From Cristatella mucedo (lineage: Eukaryota; Bryozoa; Phylactolaemata; Cristatellidae), in NCBI GenBank assembly GCA_009760855.2, contig WPIO01000100.1:1014501-1078500 (forward strand): DNA of 64,000 bases, written 5' to 3'. The notes under the pieces are model-generated. The model saw only the letters and a program-made list of their open reading frames with translations. It was not told where the DNA came from and made no database searches. Position numbers and translations under genes: made by a program. This document shows positions 21,880-33,799 of this stretch, one piece after another (position 1 is the first letter of the stretch; each line of letters opens with the position of its first letter).

Positions 21880-22070
21880 TATATATATATATAATATAAT
21901 ATATAATATATAAGGTAATAATCATATAATATAATAGATAATGATATATATATATGTATATATGTATGTATATATATATATATCATTATTTATTATATTA
22001 GATTATTATATTACATTATATGAATATTATATTATATATATATTCTTATATCTTCTATCTTCTTTCTATC
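21880..22070. repeat. AT-rich low-complexity block, (TA)n
   Basis: About 190 bp of nearly pure A/T, with TA and ATATATGT runs that are partly self-complementary. Confidence 0.95.
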
Positions 22071-22167
22071 GGCGGGCCTTCTTCGGCAGATCAGTGAGAA
22101 TCCGTGTCTCCTTCGTCCACCCTATCGACCGTTCGGCCATGGTATCAACGAGCCAAAAGTTGAATGT

Positions 22168-22320
22168 CAAGCCGCGCTGGTTTGGCCCATTGGTTCAGGT
22201 TCACGCCTCGACCAATGTCAACGTGAATGCGTTTGATGACCGAGGACGTAGGCTCGAGCACCGTGGCATCCGCGAAGTGGCTGAATAGAGATTAAGTTCT
22301 CTTAGGGGGTATATCTAATG
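22168..22320 (+). mobile_element. SINE-B copy
   Basis: tRNA-like head CGCTGGTTTGGCCCATTGG and GTTCAGGTTCACGCCTCG, then the B-box region TAGGCTCGAGCACC and the LINE-A-like tail GAATAGAGATTAAGTTCTCT ending GGTATATCTAATG. Confidence 0.82.
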
Positions 22321-22554
22321 TGCCGCTTGAGACTCAGTCTGGCGGCTCTCTTGCCGCGGCTCCTTATGAAGTGAATAGTAAACTTCCGGCATTCACTTCC
22401 CTTCCGTTCGACGGGGTTCACTTCAAATCCGCTTCAAATGGATATTCAAACGGGACTCCCTTCAAATGGAGCTCTGGTTGCCGCTCCGGCATCAGTTCCT
22501 TATCAGACCCGCCACAGAGATCTGGAATTTGCATGGGCACTTATTTTTAAATCA

Positions 22555-22675
22555 GCTTTTATTAGATTCACCACAATGACCATGCCACTCATACTGTTGA
22601 GCAAATGTAACGTGGCAAGAAAGAGATTGAGTTTTCTGAGAGCTCTATAATAAATGTATTTTTATTATCAATATT
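22555..22675 (+). mobile_element. LINE-A 3' terminal fragment
   Basis: GCAAATGTAACGTGGCAAGA, then AAGAGATTGAGTTTTCTGAG and an ATT-rich tail, preceded by about 45 bp of UTR. Confidence 0.78.
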
Positions 22676-22751
22676 ATCTGCCTATTTGTTTCTGGCTGTC
22701 TAATCTGCTTATCGAAGAATTTTCGTAGTCCTTAACAAAATATTCGTATGT

Positions 22752-22835
22752 AATAATAATAATAATAACACATTTGATTAAGCCCCCTCAGAGAACGCAA
22801 TGTCTTTCTAGGCGCTTTACAATTGCTGTATGTGA
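22752..22835 (-). mobile_element. LINE-A 3' terminal fragment
   Basis: (AAT)n at 22752-22770 followed by the complement of the family 3' hairpin. It lies about 75 bp from an opposite-strand fragment. Confidence 0.82.
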
Positions 22836-23199
22836 CTGGTCGCTATCGATTGCAGGAGACTTTCGCAATCGCAATTTCGCAATCACGCTGACGACCCTTT
22901 CAACAATCAGGTCCGCTCGTCAGTTGTTTACCGTCTGGAGAACTTCGACTTGGTCCTACACGCTATTCGTGCAACTAATGTCGGCAGACATGTTCTGCAT
23001 CTCGTGATCCCACAGGATATCTACCCTAACGACCAGTTGTGCCGCTTACCATTTCGGATTATTGCTCGAGATGTCTGCCATACTGACCTGTTGTGAGGCT
23101 TTCCATCGGATTATTGCTCAATCTTGTTTACTGTTCCTGTTCCGTCGTATTAACAGGGCAACGTTGATTTTTTTCCGCATTGCAACGAAGTATGGATGC

Positions 23200-24990
23200 A
23201 AGTAAATGAAATGTTGGAAATCTGTCATGTCTGACGCAGATATATTCTTTATCTCATACTCGTCCGACAGCCTCGATGCCCATATTGATGCAGTACAATC
23301 AAAACTTGGCAGTGCTCCTGACGAGTTTATTCATCTGAATGCTGTCCTTATAAAAAAGTCTGAGAGATTCCTTCGTATTTACTAAAAAGAAAACCTTCAA
23401 AAGATGCACTGTGTAAATTGCCGGCTTAAACGCTGGTGAAACAGTCTGGCTCTGATGCCAATCTAGCCAGCTTCAAAGGCTTCCTTGCTGTCTACACCCG
23501 AAAGCTTAGAAAGCCAGGGCTTCTTTTTTCACTTGAAAATTGAAGTCGTGCAAGTCAGAACCAACCCCATTTATACGACAGTGATTCATTTGTTAGCTAG
23601 CTATGAAAGGTCACACCACCAGGATATTAAAAGCTCGGCCAGATAAGCTCTCCACCTTTTCGTTGACAAAATTGCACATATTCGTGCCTCCATAAAACCA
23701 CCGCTAACAAAAGCAAGTGTTGAGTCCCATTCTCTGAACTCCCTTAAACAGGTCTTCGATTTTCCTACTTCCGAAGTGGCTGCCTTAAGGAAGACTAGTA
23801 AAAAAAGAGCTCGTCTTCTGGAAAACCTATACAATCCGCTATTTGGTCTTCACTGGCAGCAAAACTTAGTCCAGACATAACTTTCAATACTTTACTGGGT
23901 AATGGTGCCGGTTTAGCTTTTAAAGGCGGCCATTCTTTGGCAGAGACTTAAAAAACCTGGATTGTATTTAGAATTTCTAGAAAACTATCGCCCAGTTTCC
24001 CTTTTTATCCAAGATTCTCGAAATGTTGTCGCTAAACAGCTTGTAGAACATATTGAAAAGAACGAAGTCACACAAATTTCAGTCGAGATTCAAGCAACAT
24101 CCCTCCAGTGAGACTTTCGTGAAGATATTATCGTACCTAACTACTGTGCTCAATCTATCAGCTGCGTTCGACACTCATGATTACGATTCTCTTATTTATG
24201 ATTGAGGACAACGATCGGTCGGGCCGACGCGGCACTGGCGCGGTTCAAATCGTACTAGTCCGATCGTGTTCAATCTATGTCGTGTGGAGTGATATCAAAT
24301 CCAACAGGCCTGTCACCGGCGGAGTTCCACGAGGGCCCGCTTCTGTCGGTCATTTGCTGTTCTGTATTTATACCGGGCCTCTTCTAGGTGATTTAGAGAA
24401 GACCTCTGGGATCTGCTATTACTTTTACGCTGGCGATACCCAGCTGTATTAACCGCACAGCTTGACTTGGAAATGGTGTTCTTCTAATTAAAATAGCTGC
24501 GATGCCTGCCGGTCGATGAATTGACGCACAGAAAGCTCTTACATTGACCCACATGACTCGCCATGGCTTGGCTCCTTTGGATCTAACTGAACTGCGATAA
24601 CAGTTTCCGCCTACTAGTACCCTCAGGTCCTCTATGGACAATAAATTAGATGTTCCGTTGGTAAGCTTAATGGCAATTGGCAACGACCTGCTACTCTGAA
24701 GGTGCTAGACTGCGGAGCTCACTTCCGCAATGTTTACGCAAAGACACCTACTCGTAGCACATCCTGTCCCGCCGTCCAGTGCTGCTTCTTCCATGCTGCG
24801 TCACTTCATCGACTGCCCTTTTACTCAGTTGTGCTTCTCAAGCTCTCTTTGTTTTGAGATATAGGGTCTCTTAGCTACCGTACGCATATGGAGATCCGCT
24901 TAGGCTTTGAGTTTGCTATGCTAAACTGTGTAGCTTAAAGCCCAATTTGGAATGGTGACTTTGTGGAATTACAGACGGCGATACATTAAA
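23200..24990 (+). mobile_element. Old LINE-B copy, reverse transcriptase relic
   Basis: Pieces of an L2-like reverse transcriptase lie in order across all frames: a connector around 23400-23850; LNLSAAFDTHDY (motif A) near 24150-24180; VTGGVPRGPASVGHLLFCIY (motif B region) near 24310-24375; FYAGDTQLY at 24423-24449; then the LINE-B C-terminus and UTR to about 24990 (GACTTTGTGGAATTACAGAC). The catalytic YADD reads YAGD, so the first Asp is lost. It is more decayed than other LINE-B copies. An open stretch at 22855-23095 just upstream is not recognised and may belong to the same element. Confidence 0.82.
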
Positions 24991-25379
24991 TTCTGCCGCG
25001 GCTGAAAGTAGGCAAGACTGGACTGTGCAACTTGTGGTCAGCTACGAGAAAGGTCTCTGGATCAGGGTAACAAAAGTGCGCTGAGAAAGTATGGTTGGCC
25101 GAGCCTACTTCGACGGGCTGTCATTCAAATTTTTTGAGTAATACGAGGTTCTTCCCATAACTACTAATATGGTTTCATCTTCATTTACTTTGGTTAGTCT
25201 GATCTTGCATACGCCGATTCTGTGCCTCTGCAACGGGTCTCTCTGGAATTGTACTTTTACCTACGTGGAGTACGTTCAGTCTCCCGTGCTTTGCAGTTGC
25301 ACTTTTGCGCCCGCTGAGGTCGGTCTAGGTAGGAAACACCAAAGTTGGTCTCGACATTTTTATTTACTTTAACCGGCCG

Positions 25380-25700
25380 ACATTCGGAGCGAAAAAATGC
25401 TGTATTGGCCGAACCACGTCAAGGCCGGTGACGGCGCGCCGCTCGCGCGCGCCGTACAAACGGTAGAACGAAAGAGCGTAGCAAAAGAGCCAGAACCACT
25501 TCAGTGACAGGCAGTTGCTTACAAGAATGTTCTGGATGGAAACTCATTTTATCCTGCCATCATCAAAGACTGCGAGCGCGGACGGACGACGAGCGAGCTA
25601 TTCTACCTAATTAGCATCCGCACGGACCGCTCTTTGCGAGCTCGGCGCTGCCTGAGGAGGCTGCCTGAGGCCACTCCTTCCGGTGCCACGCTTTTCCGGC
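25380..25700. other. GC/CpG-rich block
   Basis: CpG-dense sequence (for example GGCGCGCCGCTCGCGCGCGC at about 25432-25451) with no repeat match, directly before a possible first exon at 25704. It could be a promoter. Confidence 0.4.
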
Positions 25701-25703
25701 GCC

Positions 25704-25832
25704 ATGTCCTTCTTCCTATACGCGGGGCTGCCCGAGAGATCTTGCTGCCCATTCGGCGACCAAGTTCACAACAAAGAAATCTCCCGAGCGCACGTTCTCG
25801 CTCGTGAACTCACTCTCTTCAGCGTTCTTGGC
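25704..25832 (+). CDS. Possible first coding exon (43 codons), unknown protein
   Basis: ATG at 25704 with G at -3, an open frame of 43 codons starting MSFFLYAGLPERSCCPFGDQ, and a perfect donor GGC|GTGAGT at 25833 (phase 0). The setting is CpG-rich. No family was recognised and no matching second exon was found, so this could be chance. Confidence 0.25.
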
Positions 25833-26099
25833 GTGAGTTGGTTGAATGAAGAATGAAGGAGAATCTCAGCACATCTCTTCATGACAATATCGCGTGCGCC
25901 TAAACTAAACAGCACTACCGGCGGCCCTCTTGAGTACATTGAGCTTTGCGGGGACGTGGGAAATAATGAAGACAGCCTTCCCACAGCGGGAGGGCACTCT
26001 CAGACCGTAGCACTCCGAAATGCGGGGGGGGGGCGGCAATCCCATAAATAACCACTATTGGTACCGCGTTGGCTCATTGGTACGACACTGGAACGGAAC

Positions 26100-26255
26100 G
26101 GATAATATAATATAATTCATTTGTGTAGCGCCCCAAGAGAACTAAATCGCTATTCAGGCGCTTCGCATATGCCTCAGGGCTCGAGCCCATGATCTCAGCC
26201 AGACCTTAGTCGGGGCGAGCACCTTAACCACTGGACCAACCCAGCTCGGTGAGCG
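26100..26255 (-). mobile_element. SINE-B copy
   Basis: Complement of SINE-B: the tail (ATTCATTTGTGTAGCGCCCC, AGAGAACTAAATCGCTATTC), B-box region CAGGGCTCGAGCCCATGA, and A-box region GAGCACCTTAACCACTGGAC. Confidence 0.88.
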
Positions 26256-26299
26256 GAGACTCGCCAGCACCGCGCGTCTCAGCTTGCTGAGACGCGCTC

Positions 26300-27420
26300 C
26301 TGCTCAAGGAAATGGAAACTGCGAGCGAAATGCTGCAGGAAAGGGAACGCGGGACGCGCAAGCCATAGCGGCCATAGCGTGATTCCTTACAGACTACCTC
26401 CACGCGTGGTTCTTAAGGGAATTACGTAGCAATCGCTTACTTCTGCTACGTTGATGCTGTGTGGGAAGCGATAGCCGTCTCGTCTTCAGCAGCCGCTTCC
26501 TGTCTCTCCGCCTAAGATGCCTAAGACCGAATCGTGAAGGCCGCTGCAAAATCCATCAACGTCACAATAGCGACCGGACCACGGCGCGCTGCAGTGGCGC
26601 GACGAGCGGTCGAAAAAGAGTCTACTCGGTATACCTACGTCACAATCGCGATCCCCAATAACGATTGGCCACACGAAGAGAGCGCTGCCGAAAGACGCCG
26701 ATTAGATGACCGACGACCGGACTGCTGCATAGGAAATGCAAATCCGGGTCGCCGTTTTAGCGCTGGCCGCCGCCGCGATCGTCGGACTGATGCTGGCCGA
26801 TGCCGACGCGGCCAAGCTGGGCCGTCGGAACGCGGCAGCGGCGGCGCGCTCGGGCTGGGACGTCGGTGCGGCCGCAGGACACGCCGCCGCGCCGCGGCCT
26901 TCGAAGCCTCACCCCGTGTCTCGCGCGAGCGGTGAGTAGCGAAGATGCCGTCGGAGCGAGGACGGCAACCGAGCGGCGCCAGCCTAGCAAGCGTGGGCGA
27001 GCGTCCCGCTCAGTGCGACCGCGCGGGCGGCGTGCAGTGCGTCGGCTCGCGCTTCGCCGCTTCCCGACGACTCTGGAAGTGGGAGCGCGGGCCTTTTTCA
27101 GGGTTGAATATCACGAGGGGAACGCACCGCCCTAAGATCACTCACCACGGAACGAAACTCAGAACTCGTGCACCTCGCGCTTTTGGCGGTTCTGGACGCT
27201 CGGGACTGAATTCGACGCGAAAGCCGCGGCACGGCGGCGGCGGCGGCCACGCTCGCGCAATGCCTGCACGCTTGGGGCCTCCGAAAGGGCGCTAAGCTTT
27301 AAGAACCTAACCACCGAGCAGCAGGATCGATGGCGTGAATCAAGCCAGAACTGCCACTCGGCGGCGGCGGCGGCATCTGCCGCCGCCCGACTGCCGCTGC
27401 TGCGCGGTGGCTGCACCGCC
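26300..27420 (+). promoter_or_regulatory. CpG-rich block around a candidate first exon
   Basis: High GC and dense CpG, with GCG and GGC trinucleotide runs at 27233-27245 and 27360-27395. Several long overlapping frames result from base composition. I see no TATA box and infer a CpG-type promoter only from context. Confidence 0.4.
26736..26931 (+). CDS. Possible first exon of a secreted protein (signal peptide)
   Basis: ATG at 26736 (G at -3) starts MQIRVAVLALAAAAIVGLML, a basic residue followed by a hydrophobic core, then ADADA as a plausible signal-peptidase site. The mature start would be AKLGRRNAAAAARSGWD. After 65 codons the exon meets GCG|GTGAGT (donor at 26932, phase 1). Without splicing the frame stops two codons later. 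The downstream sequence stays open in other frames up to 27295, but I could not fix a second exon. No family recognised. Alanine-rich composition in GC-rich DNA calls for caution. Confidence 0.42.
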
Positions 27421-28407
27421 AATGCATCGTTCAGTTGGACGTTCCGAACAGAACGTCGCTGATGACTCCTTCAACCTTTTACTGTACTCGAATCAAACTG
27501 CGCACGCGCGTAATTGTTCGGACGCATCGGGCAGAAGGACTTACGTTTGCTGTTACACTGCTGGACGTTTTATTACTGATTAAACATTGATAAGCGACAG
27601 TTTTTGCTCATCGCTCGATCGCATGGATGTAGCCACCAATTAATACTTATATAATAAATGTGAAATTATTCATGCACGAAATCAGAAAATAGAAAACACT
27701 GTTCGGTAAAGACATGGAGAAGAGCAACATAACCAAGCTGGCATAAATTACTAGCTGGAATGCATCGGCTGTCTCATAGGTCATGTGGACCCCTCACTTA
27801 TGGCCCAGGTGGGGAGTATCGCAGAGGGGTGGGAGTTATGCCCCCACCTTATGGGATTTAGCTCCGCTGAAAGTGCGTTTATTTATATTTTTCAACGACT
27901 AATGGAATGATTGGCATTCAAATAAGCATAAACAACAAGAATAAGATAAGCTATCGTCTGATGCAACCACAGTTGTCATGTTGACCTTCCAATGACCTAC
28001 AAGAGTCAAGGTCATGTTTTTCATGGGACCTCAGCAAAATATGGATTGTTATCAAAGCAACTGATTCAACACCAGTAGCTGTACATTATGCAAAACCCCT
28101 CAAAATAGGCAGGACACTTGGAGTCACGTTCTGAAGTTATATCAAAGAATTACAAATTTGTTTGACATGACAATCGGTGGAAGTCATCAAAATTAAAGTT
28201 CAATGACATTCGGGACACGCATAGCTTATATATACTGACCAAAGACAAGAATATAGAATATCAAGTTAGGTGAGGCCTACTTATATTTTAAATTTCACGT
28301 CGTTCTGTGGAGTTTCGGCCAAGCTACAGAATTTATGAGGCACACAGTACCACTGCTCGGAAAACACTCAGAGAAGACAACGGCTTAGCATAATTATAAT
28401 TAAAGTA
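27421..28407. other. Intergenic, unassigned
   Basis: No gene or known repeat recognised. A GC-rich imperfect hairpin around 27810-27852 (GGTGGGGAG...CCCCCACC) stands out. Confidence 0.35.
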
Positions 28408-28552
28408 AATATAATTAATTTTTATAGCAACCTAAGAGAACTTAATCTCTATTCGGGTGCTTCACATGTGCCACGGGGCTCGCGCCCACGATCTCGGCTA
28501 TCGCTTGATCGGGACGAGCACCTCAACCACCAGGCCGAACCAGAGCGGCACA
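28408..28552 (-). mobile_element. SINE-B copy
   Basis: Complement: the tail (CAACCTAAGAGAACTTAATC, TCTATTCGGGTGCTTCACAT), B-box region GGGGCTCGCGCCCACGATCT, and A-box region GAGCACCTCAACCACCAGGC. Confidence 0.87.
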
Positions 28553-29940
28553 TGACCAACACAGCCAGTTCTTGATCAAAATCAGTAAATCTGCCCAAGT
28601 TCAATATGCACGAGAGATGGTTGGAGTTATGTGCAATCACAAGAAATTACAAATTACAAATTTCAAGTTGATCGGTCTACTAACATCGAAGGTATGACAT
28701 GTACATTAGTGGCAGGGTGGAGTTGAAAATTGAAGCAATGCTTCGCTGGTTGTTGGGGTTTAAATACGCAAGCTAGACAACAACTACGCCAACGCTTTGC
28801 AATTCAATAAATATATGAATATAAATCTTTAGGAAAATGTCAACCTTACAAGACCCTTAGATAGCATCAACGAAATCCACGACAGCTACGATTCGGCGGC
28901 CGAAAGAATGTAGCGTTCGCCAAAACCAATCCCAAGCTATAAACGGCATAAATAAGAGGTTGAAATCACCATTATTAGCCGCAAAGTTTTTTGAATCGAC
29001 CTCTTTGCAGACTGATTCCTAGTGAATGACGTGCCCCAATTCGATCTGAGTAGTCAGGCTGCTTTCTAGCAGCCGGTCGTGCCTAGCGGCGGCGGCTTCC
29101 ACATGTCGCATGGCCGCCACAGGAACAGGATTAGTGGTCCCAGGATTCAGTAGGTGCGGCGATAATGGAATCCTTAGTTACCACGGCCCGGAGTTGTAAA
29201 CTATCAATAAATTATCCCAGACGAGAGTCTAGTTGCCGAACAAGAGTCAATTTTGGTCTTTGGATCAGTGTAAACTTAGAAATGTAAACGTATGTATGGA
29301 AAAGAAATAAGGAGTTATAACCTTGGATAGCCATATACTGAAGGTGGGCTGCGACCAACAGCGCCGTGGTTTTGCTTGGCGTAATCGGGCTTACACTTTT
29401 GATTGTTGTAACTACCAGTCCAACCCTAACCCAGAGGGACGTGTCTTTATTTGGAAGATTTAAGGTTTGTGTTCATAGTTTTTAGAGATGGTCTCCGTGT
29501 CCGTTAAGGACTGAGTAGCTTCTATTTATAAAGTTCGTAAAACACTACACTACTCCTTTCGAATTCTATTTACTATAACTCTTATTGTTGAGCTCGACGT
29601 ACTACTTCCGGTGCAATAACGCCTTATGAAAAATTTGTATTTATCATGCTCCGGTCATCTCTCAATCGCCAAAACTTGAGATTGCATTTATAACTTGTTT
29701 ATCTGTTAATATGCAGACTTATAAAAATTTTGAAACGTTGACGCATTCTTCGGCTTCTACCCGCCGTGCTCCCTTAAAAATGAGTCAGAAACGGTTCATG
29801 CTATAATTGTTTGCTCAAGATATCTTTCAAAAGACAAAAATACTAGAAATTAATCCAGTGTTTTGCTCGAGGGACGAATGGCCTAGCCATAGTCTCCAGA
29901 GAGCGACCATTTTGTTTGACCTGCTATGTAGCAATTAAAT
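28553..29940. other. Intergenic, unassigned
   Basis: No gene, RNA or clear repeat seen in about 1.4 kb. The longest frames are under 60 codons. Confidence 0.35.
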
Positions 29941-29944
29941 AATT

Positions 29945-31045
29945 AAAATTAGCCATTTTCATACCTTCTTAAGAGAAAGGAGTCTACGCAAACGCTTTAC
30001 AACTCGTGCAAAAGAAGTTATAACCAAGAGTCAGTGACGCGCTCGAAATCATGCCTACATGAGATAGAGAAAGCACGCAGAGCACACAGGGCCACCGGCT
30101 AGTAAGACCCTCGTTAATAACACGTGCCTGAATCACGAGCAGGTAAGCACGCAAAGCAAACAGGAAAAAGACACAAGTTCACTGGAGCGAAAGTAAAGTT
30201 AGGCGGAATAATATGAATATCAATAGATTTGCGTAGAACTTTCAGAAACTTTTTATCTCTTTCTAGGCACTTTACAATGCTGTAAAGGCAGCATGATCAA
30301 ATGTTAAGTGGTAACATGCACAATGTCGACAAGCATAATAAAGCTAACAAGCACATTGTCAACAGGTGAATATGGTTAGTGGTAACATGCGTAGTGCCAG
30401 CACGGGTAAGCACACCAAGGATAAATCACAAGAATCCACTTAGTGCTGTCAAAAACCGGTGAGTTTTAGTTTCCTTTTAAACGTCAATTCGGGGGAAGTG
30501 GTGCGATGTGGCAACTGCGACGGCTATGACAGACAAGCCTAGCTGCATAAATTTCTTTGCAGCAACTGTGAGTGTTTCATTGCACATGCCGGAAGACCAG
30601 CAAGCAGCGAGTTACTGAAGTCGAGACGAGATTTCACAAATGCATGACCGAATTTGGATGTATTATCACAGTCTAAGCAGGCTCATATTTTGGCAATGCT
30701 ACGTGCTACGTACTGAAAGTAAGTGGACTTGACTTTGGAGCTAATTTAGCGGTCTAGTAAAAGGTCAATTTGGAACAGGACACTTGGATCTCGTGCAGAT
30801 GCAACAGGAGATATTTTGGCCGAACCAATTTCGAGTGTTAATGTTTCCGATTTCTGAGTCACACGCTCTTTTGACCATAAATAAGTAAGTTGTTTGTATC
30901 ATCATTCAATTTCTGAAAGTTTTCTACCATCCACATGTGGATGACAGGAATACATGCAGCATGGGAGTCGAGAGAATTTCATGTTCTTGAGGGTTGACAG
31001 GAATCAAAGTAAAGGTCTGGCCGCGTGTCATCGGCATTGAAGCAT
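29945..31045 (-). mobile_element. LINE-A copies, reaching RT motif C
   Basis: A short diverged 3' fragment at about 29945-30210 is followed by a longer copy from 30215 (3' hairpin TTATCTCTTTCTAGGCACTT). It reads through UTR and ORF C-terminus to the motif C area near 31030, where the minus frame shows NADDTRPDLYF in place of YADDTQLYL. Stops interrupt it throughout. Confidence 0.8.
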
Positions 31046-31394
31046 CGTTGAAGCGTTTTCAATGATAGCGAAAGATTGAGCGATAGACGATCACAAGATG
31101 GCACAAGAGGAAGAATGCGAAAATATTGAAAAGAAGCGGAAGCCCCGAGAACAGAAGTCCCGAGGTTACGTGGCCCCTTACTGAAGCGGTTCCTCAGATG
31201 ATCTTTTTAGAAACAAATGCCCTGGCCGGCTGAGACCCGGACGAAGCGGTTGGTGCAGCTGGTGATGTGGCAGCCGGAAGCGATTTCCGGACTTTCTATG
31301 CATGTGCGAACTTGGCATCTGCGAGACGAGCAGAAGCAGAGCAGCAAAAGGAGCACCAATTGGTGCACGTGGTGCAATATGGCGGATTACTGAG

Positions 31395-32029
31395 TGGCTA
31401 ACGCTCAAAATTGGCTCTGCTAGCGTATCTCCTGTTGAATCTGCACGAAATCTAGGGGTCCTGTTCCAAAGTGACCTTTCGTTTGACGACCGCTTCAGCT
31501 CCACAATCAAGTCGGCCTACTTTCAGCTAAATGAAATTGCTAAAATGTGGGCTTGTTTAGACAGGGATACCATATATATGCTAGTCCATGCATTTATAAC
31601 ATACCGTCTTGACATCTGCAACTCACCGATTCCTGGTCTACCGGCATGTACAATCAGGCGCTTACAGTTGTGGAAAACTCCGCAGCTAGGCTTGTCTGTT
31701 GTGAGCGTCGCAGTTGCAACATCACACCACTCATCGCCGACCTGCACTGGCTGCCAGTCAAGCAACGGATTGACTTTAAGGTTTTGCCGCTCACTTTTAG
31801 GTCCCTTCATTCTTTGGCTCCAGCCTATCTATCAGATCCATTCCCCCACCAAGCCAAGCATCGTACCACCCGCTTTTGTGAATGTAACTGTTTATCAATA
31901 CCTCTTACAAACCTCAAATCGTTTGGAGACCGTGCATTTAGTTCGTGTGCCCCCAAAGCCTGGAACTCACTTTCGACTTGTGTCACGACACCTCCTGACT
32001 TGAAAACATTTAAAAAGAGTCTAAAAATG
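31395..32029 (+). mobile_element. LINE-A copy, 5' segment of a split element
   Basis: The ORF is open from 31401 (LTLKIGSASVSPVESARNLG, FSSTIKSAYFQLNEIAKMWA) to a frameshift near 31670, then continues in a second frame (31646-32032) through FSSCAPKAWNSLSTCVTTPP. It breaks off after TTAAAAAGAGTCTAAAAATG, where a LINE-B is inserted. The rest resumes at 32794. Confidence 0.93.
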
Positions 32030-32793
32030 TAAAGTAAAGTAATGTATCTCCGTCTGTAACTCCACAAAGTCATAAAGACCATGTGGGTGTTACGCTGGAG
32101 AGTTTTGTATAGCGCACTCACAGCCTAAGCGGCTTTCGGTACGCATTCGGTAGCCAACAGACTTCGTCTCAAGCAACAAAGAGAAAGTGGGAAGCATAGC
32201 AGAGTTAGGAGAGCACTCGAGGTAGTGAGTAGCATAGAAGTAGCAGCTCAGGGCCGCTGAAAAGGATGTGCCATAGTCGGCAGTAGGAGAGTAGTTGTCG
32301 TTGCGTAAGAATTGTGGAAGCGAGTTCCACAGTCTAGGACCTGCAGAGCTAAAGCTTCTGTCGCCAACTGTCTTTAAGCGAAGGAATGGGACAGCTAATT
32401 TATTGTCCACACAGGACCTGAGGGCGCGAACAGGCTGAAACTGATGCAGCAGTTCAGCTAGGTACGAAGGAGCCAAGCCGTGGCGGGCCTTGTGGGTCAG
32501 CGTATGAACTTTGCTCTGTATTCTTTGCTCAACCGGCAACCATCCTAACTCTTTCAGCAAATGAGACACGTGCTCAAACCGCTGGGACATGAAGACTAGC
32601 CTTGCAGCCATATTCATTGTCCGCTGTAGTGGCATAATAGCTTTCTTTGGCAGCCCAGCCAAGAGGGAATTACAATGATCAAGCCGAGAGAGAACTAAAG
32701 AGCTAGTTAATTTTTTTACAAGCCACTGTGGGAGACAGCTCCTAATCTTGGATAGGGATCGGATGTGATGGCTAGCTGTAGAGGCAGCTATTT
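32030..32793 (-). mobile_element. LINE-B copy nested in LINE-A
   Basis: The best LINE-B C-terminus in the window: a 190-codon minus frame (32090-32662) with PLQRTMNMAARLVFMSQRFE, LGWLPVEQRIQSKVHTLTHK, KTVGDRSFSSAGPRLWNSLP and FSLLLETKSVGYRMRTESRL. The 3' tail is TACATTACTTTACTTTACA. 5' truncated. It is the youngest-looking LINE-B and was inserted after the surrounding LINE-A. Confidence 0.93.
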
Positions 32794-33045
32794 ATGACAG
32801 CATTTAGTGGGTCCCAGTGATTCGACCTCTATGTGCTTATGTGTGCTGTCACTTTGCATGCTGCCACTAACCACACTCGCATGCTGACCCTGTGCATGAC
32901 ACCCCTAACCATATTATTCTTGCTGTTTATTGAGCAAGCTACCATTAACCGTTCGATCGTGCTTCCTTTGCACCAAATGTAAAGGGCCTAGAAAGAGACT
33001 GAGTCCTCTGAAGGCGCTTTATCAAATCTATTTTCGTTATTTTCA
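32794..33045 (+). mobile_element. LINE-A copy, 3' segment of the split element
   Basis: Resumes with CTATTTATGACAGCATTTAG, exactly where 31395-32029 stopped relative to intact copies, and runs through the UTR and 3' hairpin (AAAGGGCCTAGAAAGAGACT) to a degraded tail. Confidence 0.92.
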
Positions 33046-33780
33046 TATTCATTATTATATTAGATTATAGATTATAGACTATATTCATTATTACATTAGA
33101 AAAGCAGCCGGTATTTTCTTAGCATATCCAAAGTCTCAATCTGATATAGACAATCTAGTAATTAAACTAAGGTCCGTTGGTGCTTCTAACCAGCCTACTT
33201 CAAAGAATGGTAGCAATTCATCTTCTGAACGAGAGACGAGAGCAAAAGTTGGCCAAACTCCGCCCTCTAGGCCAGACACGGCCTAGCCAGTACTCTAGTC
33301 CGGCCAAACGTCCATAGATATTCATTACTGGATCCGGCCTAAATTATATGTCTCGGTTGTTCCTATTCATTACTGCTGGCTACAGCCCAGGTTGTCTGTG
33401 GCCTGTGTTTATTTTTAGAACTGATATCAGGCACTTGTATGAAACCGAAGTAGCGATCGGGTAGGGATGACAAATGTCAACCCCTGTAATTCCAGTTTGC
33501 ATTTGTGCGTCTGTTGCCACTGTTTGTTCGTCTGGCCACGCGCCGTCCGGGTGGCCCTGAGGAGTGGGCGTGGTTTCTTCCGGCCTAGTGTACCCTCTGG
33601 ACTTCCTGAAATGGCCTAGCAGTCCGAAATATTTGCCGACCCCAGCCCTAGAAGAATGAGAAATACATGCAGTACTGGTTTATTCTCAGGCAAAAAGATT
33701 AATAATGGAAGAGAGATTGATTATGAATATAATAGTTTACACTCAACGATGTTGACTTTGAAAATGTAAGAAAAAGGCAA
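33046..33780. other. Unassigned; possible short inverted-repeat element
   Basis: Around 33250-33310 and 33535-33640 there are loosely inverted segments (GGCCAAACTCCGCCCTCTAG versus the complement of GTGGCCCTGAGGAGTGGGCG). They suggest a small decayed DNA transposon, but termini and target duplications are not clear. Confidence 0.25.
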
Positions 33781-33799
33781 CAGCATCTTTGATCTGACT

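Noticed and set aside
33230-33660. Terminal inverted repeats of a DNA transposon
   Set aside because: The inverted similarity is weak and no target-site duplication could be defined.
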